Origin: CAYOXD01 sp964407825
GTDB taxonomy: Bacteria; Desulfobacterota; Desulfobacteria; Desulfobacterales; JAFDDL01
DNA length: 11,715 bases
Direction of reading: 5' to 3'
NCBI GenBank assembly: GCA_964407825.1
Contig: CAYOXD010000101.1
Span: forward strand, 1-11,715
The notes below the pieces were generated by a model. The model made no database searches. It had not been told where the DNA came from and was given only the letters and a program-made list of their open reading frames with translations. Below are positions 6,421-11,715 of this stretch, piece by piece (the first letter of the stretch is position 1; each line of letters begins with the position of its first letter). A program made the position numbers and the translations under genes.

Positions 6421-7764
6421 TTAATTGGGTGCTAAATGGGGCGACCAGCTTGGATCTGTCTGTTCGCCCGGCAATTTGAGCAAACAACGTTGTTCCGTAC
6501 CGAGGGCGGTCATCACGTAGATTCTCGATGGCCCTTCCCGTGTCGAACTGAAGGCGATGAGGCTTCCATCTGGAGACCAGGTGGGGGATTCATTGCTACC
6601 CGCGGCATGGGTCAGCTGGTAAGGCCCTGACCCGTCCACACCGATCACCATGATATTGAAGTTGCCGTTATCCAAGGATTCGTACGCGATTTTGTCCCCC
6701 TTGGGCGACCAACTGGGCGAGGCGTTATAGGTCCCCTCATAGGTCAACCGCCGGACCTTACCGGTGGCCATATCCATAATATGGATCTGGGGCGACCCGG
6801 AACGGTTTGAGACGAAGGCCATCTGCTTTCCGTCCGGGGACCAGGTGGGGGATACATCGATTCCCCATTGCCTAGTCAATCTCTTAATAATTTCTCCTTT
6901 ACCGGTCAATAGATAAATTTCCTGGTCGCCCGTAAAGGAGAGGGTGGCAGCCAGTTCAAACTGATGGGGCACCCAGGCGGGCGTGATGTTCAAGCCGGTC
7001 TTGGCCAGAATAATACCGCGATTCTCTTTCAGATTGCGGATATACAGATCCGGCTTTCCCGTGGCAAAAGAGGTGTAGGCGAGCCACTTGCCGTCCGAGG
7101 ACCAGGCGGGGCTGATGGCGATGGAATGGGCGTGGGTCAACTGTTGGGGATCGTAGCCATCAAAGTCGCACAGGTAGATCTCCTTGTGCTTGGTTCCCGT
7201 GGAAACGAAAGCGATCTTACTGTTGAATATCCCCCTGCTGCCGGTCAGCTTGAAAATGGCTTCGCTGCAAAACCGGTGGATAATTTTCCGCTCGTCATCC
7301 AGCCCTCCCGTGTAGCGTTTGCCCACCAGGAGACGGCCCTTGAAGGCGTCGTACAGCCGCAGTTCCATCTCCAGCGTGTTGCCCGAGACCGAAACGCCGC
7401 CAGTCACCAGAAGCTCAGCGCCGATGGCGGTCCAGTTGGACAACTTGAGACCCGGCGGAACAATACCGACCTTCCGGGGATCTTCGAGAAACGTCCCCCG
7501 GTCGAGAATTTTGAAATAGCCCGTAAAGGCCATGGTGTGGGAGAGGAGGTCAGCCGCTTCCAAAGCGATCTTTTTCTCTGCGGGGTTGGGGGTCAGGGAC
7601 TTGAAAACCGGAACGGCCAGCGGGATTTTATGCAAAAACGGATTGGTGATATCGATATACTGGTATCCGGCCCAAGCCCTGGCCGGGGCCACCAAAACGA
7701 CGGCGATGGATACCAGCCACACGCTGCGCCACATCGCGCAAAAAATACGGTTATAGAGTTTCAT
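6421..7764 (-). CDS. tolB: Tol-Pal system periplasmic beta-propeller protein TolB
   Basis: This 447-residue periplasmic protein links TolA to Pal. The signal peptide is residues 1-32, with cleavage predicted after ARAWA. The mature N-terminal alpha/beta domain spans about 33-175 (YIDITNPFLHKIPLAVP, IGAELLVTGGV). The C-terminal six-bladed propeller carries the typical repeated blade motif: SPAWSSDGKWLAYTS (218-232), SPTWSPDGKQMAFVS (305-319), SPSWSPKGDKIAYES (349-363), SPTWSPDGSLIAFSS (393-407) and a final DPSWSP (437-442). The length matches the family. ATG 7764 is preceded by GGAAAGTGGA and lies 19 bases after the tolA stop. Open frame further upstream overlaps tolA and has no signal peptide, so it was not used. 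Confidence 0.97.
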   Translation of the reverse strand: MKLYNRIFCAMWRSVWLVSIAVVLVAPARAWAGYQYIDITNPFLHKIPLAVPVFKSLTPNPAEKKIALEAADLLSHTMAFTGYFKILDRGTFLEDPRKVGIVPPGLKLSNWTAIGAELLVTGGVSVSGNTLEMELRLYDAFKGRLLVGKRYTGGLDDERKIIHRFCSEAIFKLTGSRGIFNSKIAFVSTGTKHKEIYLCDFDGYDPQQLTHAHSIAISPAWSSDGKWLAYTSFATGKPDLYIRNLKENRGIILAKTGLNITPAWVPHQFELAATLSFTGDQEIYLLTGKGEIIKRLTRQWGIDVSPTWSPDGKQMAFVSNRSGSPQIHIMDMATGKVRRLTYEGTYNASPSWSPKGDKIAYESLDNGNFNIMVIGVDGSGPYQLTHAAGSNESPTWSPDGSLIAFSSTREGPSRIYVMTALGTEQRCLLKLPGEQTDPSWSPHLAPN

Positions 7765-7783
7765 TCCACTTTCCTTGCATGAG

Positions 7784-8641
7784 TTACTGTATCCCGCCGG
7801 GCGAGAAACGCAGCCCCAGATGGATCGAGCTGTCGGTAACCCCCTGGGGAAAGGGCGGCAGGGGATTGGATTTTTGGATCGCCCTGGCGACCGATTCATC
7901 CAGCATGGCGTTGCCCGAACGCTTTTCGAACCAGAAGTCCAGGATCTTTCCATTGGCTGCCACCTTGATTACCACCCAGGCGGACAGCTTCTTCGGATCC
8001 CCTGCCATCTGCTCCGAATAGGCCCAGTTGCGTTGAATCTCGTCGGCAATTTCCACCCTGTACCGATCTTCCGCTTTCTGGGCCCGCTCCTTGCCCTGCT
8101 CGGTAACCGCATCCGATCTTCCGGCCGCCTCCTCCTTTTGAACCTCCGAACGGATTTTTTCGATGGCCTTATCGATCGGGTTTGGCTGGGCGTGCCGACT
8201 CTCGTGCTCGATACGCCTGATGGCGCTTTCAACCACCCGGGTGGCCTTGAACGTCCTTTCCTTCATAGACCGCACCGGAAGCGTTTTTGGATGCGCCAGA
8301 GAGATGGCCTTGCGCGCCGGTATCTTTGGCGGCGGCGGCGCCTTCACCAGTGCTTTCTCCTTTGCCCGTTTCGGAGGTGGTTTGGAGGTCACGCGCTTCT
8401 CGTGAACCACCGCCGGCGGCCGGGCCCGCGCCACCGCCTTGACCGGCATGGAAACCAGATCCACGCTGATGATCCGCGGCGCCACCGCCCGATGAAAGGG
8501 CAAAAACGGTATGGCGATAAATATAAGGAATATCGACAGATGGCCGATCAGGGACAGGAGAACCGCCATCGGGAAACTGGGTCCTCCCTCGGACGGGATG
8601 GTGCCGGCCACCCGGTTCTCACCGGGCTTCGTATGCTTCAT
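7784..8641 (-). CDS. tolA: TolA-like energy transducer (TonB C-terminal family)
   Basis: This 285-residue protein has one N-terminal membrane helix (about 25-47) containing the S-x3-H motif (S30, H34), the pair TonB and TolA use to couple to their proton-driven stator. A Pro/Lys/Arg/Ala-rich periplasmic stretch (about 66-125) and a charged helical segment (about 126-192) follow. The C-terminal domain (about 193-282, YRVEIADEIQRNW ... WVVIKVAANGKI ... SGNAMLDESVARAI) is the TonB/TolA-type fold that contacts TolB/Pal. It is shorter than E. coli TolA (over 400 residues), as is usual outside enterics. The motif set alone cannot tell it from a TonB, but its position between tolR and tolB argues for TolA. 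The Shine-Dalgarno sequence is weak; the start lies 16 bases after the tolR stop. Confidence 0.9.
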   Translation of the reverse strand: MKHTKPGENRVAGTIPSEGGPSFPMAVLLSLIGHLSIFLIFIAIPFLPFHRAVAPRIISVDLVSMPVKAVARARPPAVVHEKRVTSKPPPKRAKEKALVKAPPPPKIPARKAISLAHPKTLPVRSMKERTFKATRVVESAIRRIEHESRHAQPNPIDKAIEKIRSEVQKEEAAGRSDAVTEQGKERAQKAEDRYRVEIADEIQRNWAYSEQMAGDPKKLSAWVVIKVAANGKILDFWFEKRSGNAMLDESVARAIQKSNPLPPFPQGVTDSSIHLGLRFSPGGIQ

Positions 8642-8657
8642 CGACAGTCTGATGATC

Positions 8658-9083
8658 TCAGCCCTTTTTGGTGGTCGCCGGCTCCGGCGGCATGGTCACC
8701 ATGCCCACCTTTTCCACACCGGCCGACTTGACTTCAGACATGACGCGAATCACGATGCCATAGGGGACATCCTTGTCCGCCCGGATCAGCACCTCCCGGC
8801 CGCGGCGGTTCTCAAGGATTTTTGCGAGCTTTTCCTTCAGAAAATCCAAGGTGACCTTGGCATCATTGATATATACCTGCCGATGCGCATCGATGCTGAT
8901 GACGAGGGGCTGCTGCTTCGAAGGCAGGGCCTCGTTGGTCACCTCGGGCAGGTTCAGGGCGACCCCTTGAATCATCATGGGGGCCGTCACCATGAAAATA
9001 ATCAGCAACACCAGCATGACGTCCACGAAGGGTGTCACGTTGATCTCGGAGATGAATCCGTCTTTAGAACCGGTTGGGCTCAT
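8658..9083 (-). CDS. tolR: TolR, ExbD/TolR-family stator protein
   Basis: This 141-residue inner-membrane protein has a single transmembrane helix near the N-terminus (about 19-39, VDVMLVLLIIFMVTAPM). D21 is the strictly conserved membrane aspartate that carries protons (D23 in E. coli TolR). The preceding EINVTPFVD segment is the family signature. The periplasmic domain (about 60-128) has the ExbD pattern VYINDAKVTLDFLKEKL and VLIRADKDVPYGIVIRVM. TolR works with a TolQ pentamer to convert proton flow into TolA movement. Its ATG overlaps the tolQ stop by four bases, implying coupled translation. Confidence 0.96.
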   Translation of the reverse strand: MSPTGSKDGFISEINVTPFVDVMLVLLIIFMVTAPMMIQGVALNLPEVTNEALPSKQQPLVISIDAHRQVYINDAKVTLDFLKEKLAKILENRRGREVLIRADKDVPYGIVIRVMSEVKSAGVEKVGMVTMPPEPATTKKG

Positions 9084-9814
9084 CGGCTGCCCCCCTTGTC
9101 TCTGAAAAAATCCCGTTCCACAATGTTCAGGAAATCAGAGGAGAAGGACTGCATCTCCGTTTCTATAACCCGGATCTTCTGCATGAAATAGTTGAAGGCG
9201 ATGACCGCCGGAATCGCCACGGCCAGACCGGCGGCCGTGGCCACCAGGGCCTCTGAAATGCCGGGGGCCACAACGGCCAGGCTTGCCGAACCGCGCAGGC
9301 CGATGCCATGAAAGGAGCTCATGATGCCCCATACGGTGCCGAACAGACCGATAAAGGGGGTGGTATTGCCGGTTGTGGCCAAAAAGGGGACCATTTGGGT
9401 CATCCGGGTGATTTCCGTGACCGTAGAGCGCCGCAGGGCCCTCTTGATGTTGTCGGTCCCCGCAAACCGGCCGGCCAGAGAGACGAACTCTCCGGTCCCC
9501 ATTTCCGGGGCCTTCACCTGCGCGCCAGCGCGATTCAGGCGTTTGAGCTCCACATAGCCGATGCGGAACACCCGGGCGATGGGGCTCCCCTCCAACTCCT
9601 TGGCCTTTGCGTAAGCCTCTGAGAAATCCCGGCTCTTCCAGAAAAATTCATTGAAATAGGCCGATTCCTTATAGGCTTTTCGAATGTAACGATATTTGAT
9701 AAGGATGATAGCCCAGGATGCAACTGAAAAAAGGAGCAGCAAGAGGAGAACAAACTGGACAACGATGCTTGCGTCCCGGATCATTTGCAGCAGATCGAAT
9801 TCTTGAAGTCCCAT
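9080..9814 (-). CDS. tolQ: TolQ, MotA/TolQ/ExbB proton channel family protein
   Basis: This 244-residue inner-membrane protein has three predicted helices at about 18-40, 143-168 and 185-210, with a large cytoplasmic loop between the first two. The most conserved family segment is present (LATTGNTTPFIGLFGTVWGI, about 146-164, then GISEALVATAAGLAVAIPAV, 185-204), including the Thr and Gly residues lining the channel. TolQ pentamers surround the TolR dimer and use the proton motive force. The start is ATG 9814, preceded by GGAGAGTCTT. This is the first gene of the minus-strand block, with a promoter about 95 bases upstream. The usual ybgC acyl-CoA thioesterase gene is not upstream of it. Confidence 0.97.
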   Translation of the reverse strand: MGLQEFDLLQMIRDASIVVQFVLLLLLLFSVASWAIILIKYRYIRKAYKESAYFNEFFWKSRDFSEAYAKAKELEGSPIARVFRIGYVELKRLNRAGAQVKAPEMGTGEFVSLAGRFAGTDNIKRALRRSTVTEITRMTQMVPFLATTGNTTPFIGLFGTVWGIMSSFHGIGLRGSASLAVVAPGISEALVATAAGLAVAIPAVIAFNYFMQKIRVIETEMQSFSSDFLNIVERDFFRDKGGSR

Positions 9815-9908
9815 AAGACTCTCCGCGTTCTTCTGTTGCGAAATCCCGTTACCCCCCGGCGGCCCAAGGATCTCAAAAATAGGCTGCGTCCGCCGGTCAA
9901 AGTCACTA

Positions 9909-9935
9909 ATTATAGATGAACGAAACCCGTGTCAA
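9909..9935 (-). promoter_or_regulatory. Consensus-like sigma-70 promoter for the tol-pal block
   Basis: On the minus strand, a perfect TTGACA (9935-9930) is followed after 15 bases by a perfect TATAAT (9914-9909), which puts transcription start near 9902 and leaves a leader of about 88 bases before tolQ. The spacer is two bases shorter than optimal, which would moderate the activity of otherwise perfect hexamers. Confidence 0.7.
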
Positions 9936-9946
9936 GGTGTTTGACA
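9930..9946. promoter_or_regulatory. Palindrome TGTCAA-N5-TTGACA over the tol promoter -35 box
   Basis: TGTCAA (9930-9935) and TTGACA (9941-9946) form a perfect 6-bp inverted repeat around GGTGT. The left half is the -35 hexamer of the tol promoter. The right half lies just upstream of the HD gene's ribosome-binding site. The symmetry would suit a dimeric regulator controlling both divergent genes, but it could be coincidental because each half resembles a -35 box. Confidence 0.4.
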
Positions 9947-9950
9947 GTCG

Positions 9951-9956
9951 AGGAGG
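9951..9956 (+). promoter_or_regulatory. Ribosome-binding site of the HD-domain gene
   Basis: AGGAGG lies three bases before the ATG at 9960 and fixes the start of the HD gene. No convincing plus-strand promoter is visible in the 145-base divergent region. Confidence 0.65.
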
Positions 9957-9959
9957 AAG

Positions 9960-10508
9960 ATGGATCAGGCCGTCGTGGATTTGCTGTATGAGGCGAAGCT
10001 GTTGAAGGAGATCCCCAGGTCCGGGTACCAGTATCTGGGGGCCGGACGGGAATCGGTGGCCGAGCACAGCTTCATGGTAACCTTTATCGCCCATGTGATG
10101 AGCCGGATCGAACCGGCGGTGGATGCCCTGAAGCTGTTGCGCATGTGCCTGCTCCATGACCTGCCGGAGGCCAGAATCGGGGATCTGAACAGCGTTCAGA
10201 AAAAATACCTGGCCGCCGATGAAACCAAGGCCATTTCCCACATGTCCCGCCGGCTTCCCTTTGGCGGTGAGATGCGTTCGCTTCTGGCGGAATTTCGAGC
10301 CCAGACGTCCCTGGAGGCCCGGCTGGCTCACGACGCGGACCAGCTGGCCCTTCTGATCGACCTGAAATCATTACAGGATGTGGGCTATACCTCACCCGGG
10401 CAGTGGATTGAACATGTGGCCCCCCGGATGAAAACCGAAACCGGAGAGCGCCTGGCCCAGGGCATTCTGGAAACCGACTGGAATCATTGGTGGCTCCAGG
10501 ATTTATAG
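9960..10508 (+). CDS. HD-domain hydrolase, YfbR / HDDC2-like 5'-deoxynucleotidase family
   Basis: This 182-residue protein contains a compact HD phosphohydrolase domain. The metal ligands are apparent: H36 in VAEHSF, H66-D67 in LLHDLPE, and D127 in HDADQL. The E70/GD75 region (PEARIGDL) is also typical. This arrangement matches the YfbR/HDDC2 group, which removes phosphate from deoxynucleoside 5'-monophosphates in nucleotide salvage and pool control. The ERxAR-DAD helix pair is seen as LEARLAHDADQL. The family also contains proteins of unproven substrate, so the activity is inferred. There is no signal peptide, so the protein is cytoplasmic. The gene diverges from tolQ and ends 100 bases before sdhC. 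A separate sdh promoter lies between them, so it is probably not co-regulated with sdh. Confidence 0.85.
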   Translation: MDQAVVDLLYEAKLLKEIPRSGYQYLGAGRESVAEHSFMVTFIAHVMSRIEPAVDALKLLRMCLLHDLPEARIGDLNSVQKKYLAADETKAISHMSRRLPFGGEMRSLLAEFRAQTSLEARLAHDADQLALLIDLKSLQDVGYTSPGQWIEHVAPRMKTETGERLAQGILETDWNHWWLQDL

Positions 10509-10519
10509 TGCCTTTTATA

Positions 10520-10548
10520 TTGACACAGGGGGGCATATTAAAGATAAA
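10520..10548 (+). promoter_or_regulatory. Probable sigma-70 promoter of the sdh operon
   Basis: TTGACA (10520-10525) is followed after 17 bases by GATAAA (10543-10548), a four-of-six match to TATAAT with optimal spacing. The 10 to 15 bases around it are AT-rich in contrast to the flanking genes. It would give a leader of about 55 bases before sdhC. Confidence 0.55.
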
Positions 10549-10608
10549 CTGGTAACAATGTTATAAAAATATCAGGTGAAGAATCAGGAATCAGGAGGGA
10601 GGGGGCAG

Positions 10609-11250
10609 ATGGGCTGGTGGATGGAGTCGATGCCCGCATCGGTGGGAAAGAAATCGTTCATGGCCGTGACGGGGCTTTGCTTTGTCGGCTTTCTATGCGT
10701 TCACCTCATGGGGAACCTGAGCCTGTACGGCGGTGCAGGGGCCTTTACCGCCTACGCCCAAAAGCTCCACTCCCTGGGGGCACTGGTGACGGTGGCCGAA
10801 TGGGGCCTTTTGCTGTTGGCGTTGGTCCACGTGGTGACCGGCATAACGCTCTTTATGGAGAACCTGGCGGCCCGGCCCGTCCGATACGCCGTGAAGCGGC
10901 GCGAGGGGGGCCGCAGCCTCGGATCGGCCACCATGCCCTACACCGGGCTGGTGCTGCTTGTCTTTGTGGCCGTTCACCTGGTGAATTTCCGATTCGGGGA
11001 CACCTCCCCGAGCGCTCTTTTCGACCGGGTTGCCGGCACATTTCAGAACCCCTATTATGTGGGCCTCTATGTGGCGGCCATGATCGTGGCGGCCGTGCAT
11101 GTCAGCCACGGCCTCTGGAGCGCCTTTCAGAGCCTGGGGATCCATCACCCCAAATACATGCCGCTGGTCCGCCGGCTGAGTCTGGTATTTTCGCTGGTGG
11201 TGGGCATCGGCTTCGGGTGCCTGCCCGTTTATATCGCGTTTATTTATTAA
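10609..11250 (+). CDS. sdhC: Succinate dehydrogenase / fumarate reductase cytochrome b subunit (B-type, single anchor protein)
   Basis: This 213-residue membrane anchor has five predicted helices, approximately 17-36, 59-82, 109-128, 149-172 and 186-210. Histidines positioned for two b hemes lie in the helices: H32 (FLCVHLMGN), H74 (LALVHVVTG), H123 (VAVHLVNF) and H164/H167 (AAVHVSHGLW). This is the B-type architecture known from Bacillus SdhC and Wolinella FrdC, with one anchor subunit carrying both hemes. It passes electrons between the quinone pool and SdhB/SdhA. In sulfate reducers and relatives such complexes can run as succinate dehydrogenase or fumarate reductase, and the direction cannot be told from sequence. 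ATG 10609 is chosen because AGGAGGGAGG ends five bases before it; a GTG at 10576 in the same frame would place 11 polar residues, coded across that site, before the first helix. The gene is followed by sdhA. Confidence 0.9.
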   Translation: MGWWMESMPASVGKKSFMAVTGLCFVGFLCVHLMGNLSLYGGAGAFTAYAQKLHSLGALVTVAEWGLLLLALVHVVTGITLFMENLAARPVRYAVKRREGGRSLGSATMPYTGLVLLVFVAVHLVNFRFGDTSPSALFDRVAGTFQNPYYVGLYVAAMIVAAVHVSHGLWSAFQSLGIHHPKYMPLVRRLSLVFSLVVGIGFGCLPVYIAFIY

Positions 11251-11312
11251 CCGGCTGCAGCGGGACCCCATGCCCCGTCGTTCTGATGCCTTTTTCCTTG
11301 TTGTTGTCGTTG

Positions 11313-11344
11313 CCTTTTCGTTGTCGTTGTCGTTGTCGTAACCG
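11313..11344. repeat. TCGTTG-type repeat arm between sdhC and sdhA
   Basis: The arm reads CCTTTTCGTTGTCG, then TTGTCGTTGTCGTAACCG. Its reverse complement matches 11402-11433 at 28 of 32 positions, with a 57-base spacer. The core is the same TCGTTGTCGTTGTCG string found at 2438-2452 after ruvB. A degenerate third copy, GATTACGATACCGAC, sits in the spacer at 11374-11388. Confidence 0.85.
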
Positions 11345-11401
11345 AAGGGCAGAGGATATTGCATGGATAGGGTGATTACGATACCGACTGGGGACAGGGA
11401 C

Positions 11402-11433
11402 CGACTACGACAACGATAGCGACAACGAAAAGG
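11402..11433. repeat. Inverted repeat arm abutting the sdhA start
   Basis: The arm reads CGACTACGACAACGATAGCG, then ACAACGAAAAGG. The final AAAAGG is contiguous with the sdhA ribosome-binding site AAGGA (11430-11434), so the repeat and translation initiation signal overlap. With the arm at 11313-11344 it could fold in the sdhC-sdhA mRNA and hide the site. Confidence 0.82.
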
Positions 11434-11441
11434 AAATGAAA

Positions 11442-11715
<274 letters not shown>

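Noticed and set aside
9941..9946. Plus-strand TTGACA as a -35 box for the HD gene
   Set aside because: A matching -10 would fall inside the coding sequence, beyond the strong ribosome-binding site, so it cannot drive a full-length message from ATG 9960.
11298..11340. Possible CRISPR array or simple microsatellite made of TCGTTG units
   Set aside because: Only two or three short tandem units occur per arm, with no regular unique spacers, and the arms are arranged as inverted pairs at two loci rather than as a direct array.

Overview
The window looks like a chromosomal segment from a GC-rich Gram-negative bacterium, most likely a member of the Desulfobacterota (old Deltaproteobacteria, Desulfobacterales-like). 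Three things suggest this: a complete Tol-Pal envelope system; a lipoprotein-type CpoB next to ruvCAB; and a single-subunit, five-helix cytochrome b SdhC followed by an SdhA that begins with a long N-terminal extension. The taxonomic placement is inference from gene content and protein style, not from a marker gene.

Layout. Positions 1-120 hold a non-coding inverted-repeat element cut by the window edge. Two plus-strand genes follow: a small ZU5-like protein (212-649) and an endonuclease/exonuclease/phosphatase (EEP) family protein (829-1611). A ten-gene minus-strand block then runs from 9814 back to 1574, in transcription order tolQ, tolR, tolA, tolB, pal, cpoB, ruvC, ruvA, ruvB and a SAM hydrolase (DUF62 family). 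Its last gene overlaps the 3' end of the EEP gene tail to tail. A consensus-like promoter for the block lies at 9909-9935. Diverging from it on the plus strand are an HD-domain nucleotidase-like gene (9960-10508) and the sdhC-sdhA succinate dehydrogenase/fumarate reductase operon, whose sdhA is cut off by the right edge.

Function. TolQ, TolR and TolA form the proton-motive-force-driven inner-membrane motor. TolB and Pal, with the coordinator CpoB, complete the trans-envelope link that constricts the outer membrane at division. RuvA and RuvB migrate Holliday junctions and RuvC cuts them. SdhC anchors the flavoprotein SdhA to the membrane for quinone-linked succinate/fumarate chemistry. Proteobacteria such as Pseudomonas carry ruvCAB upstream of tol-pal; here the two modules are adjacent and co-oriented but in swapped order, and no ybgC is present.

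The most unusual non-coding feature is a family of arms built on TCGTTGTCGTTGTCG. It occurs as two inverted pairs, one between ruvB and the SAM hydrolase gene and one between sdhC and sdhA. In each pair the arm next to the downstream gene ends in an AACGAAA(A/G)GG stretch lying at that gene's ribosome-binding site, so the repeat appears to supply or overlap the Shine-Dalgarno sequence. A second point of interest is the spaced palindrome TGTCAA-N5-TTGACA, which contains the -35 box of the tol promoter.
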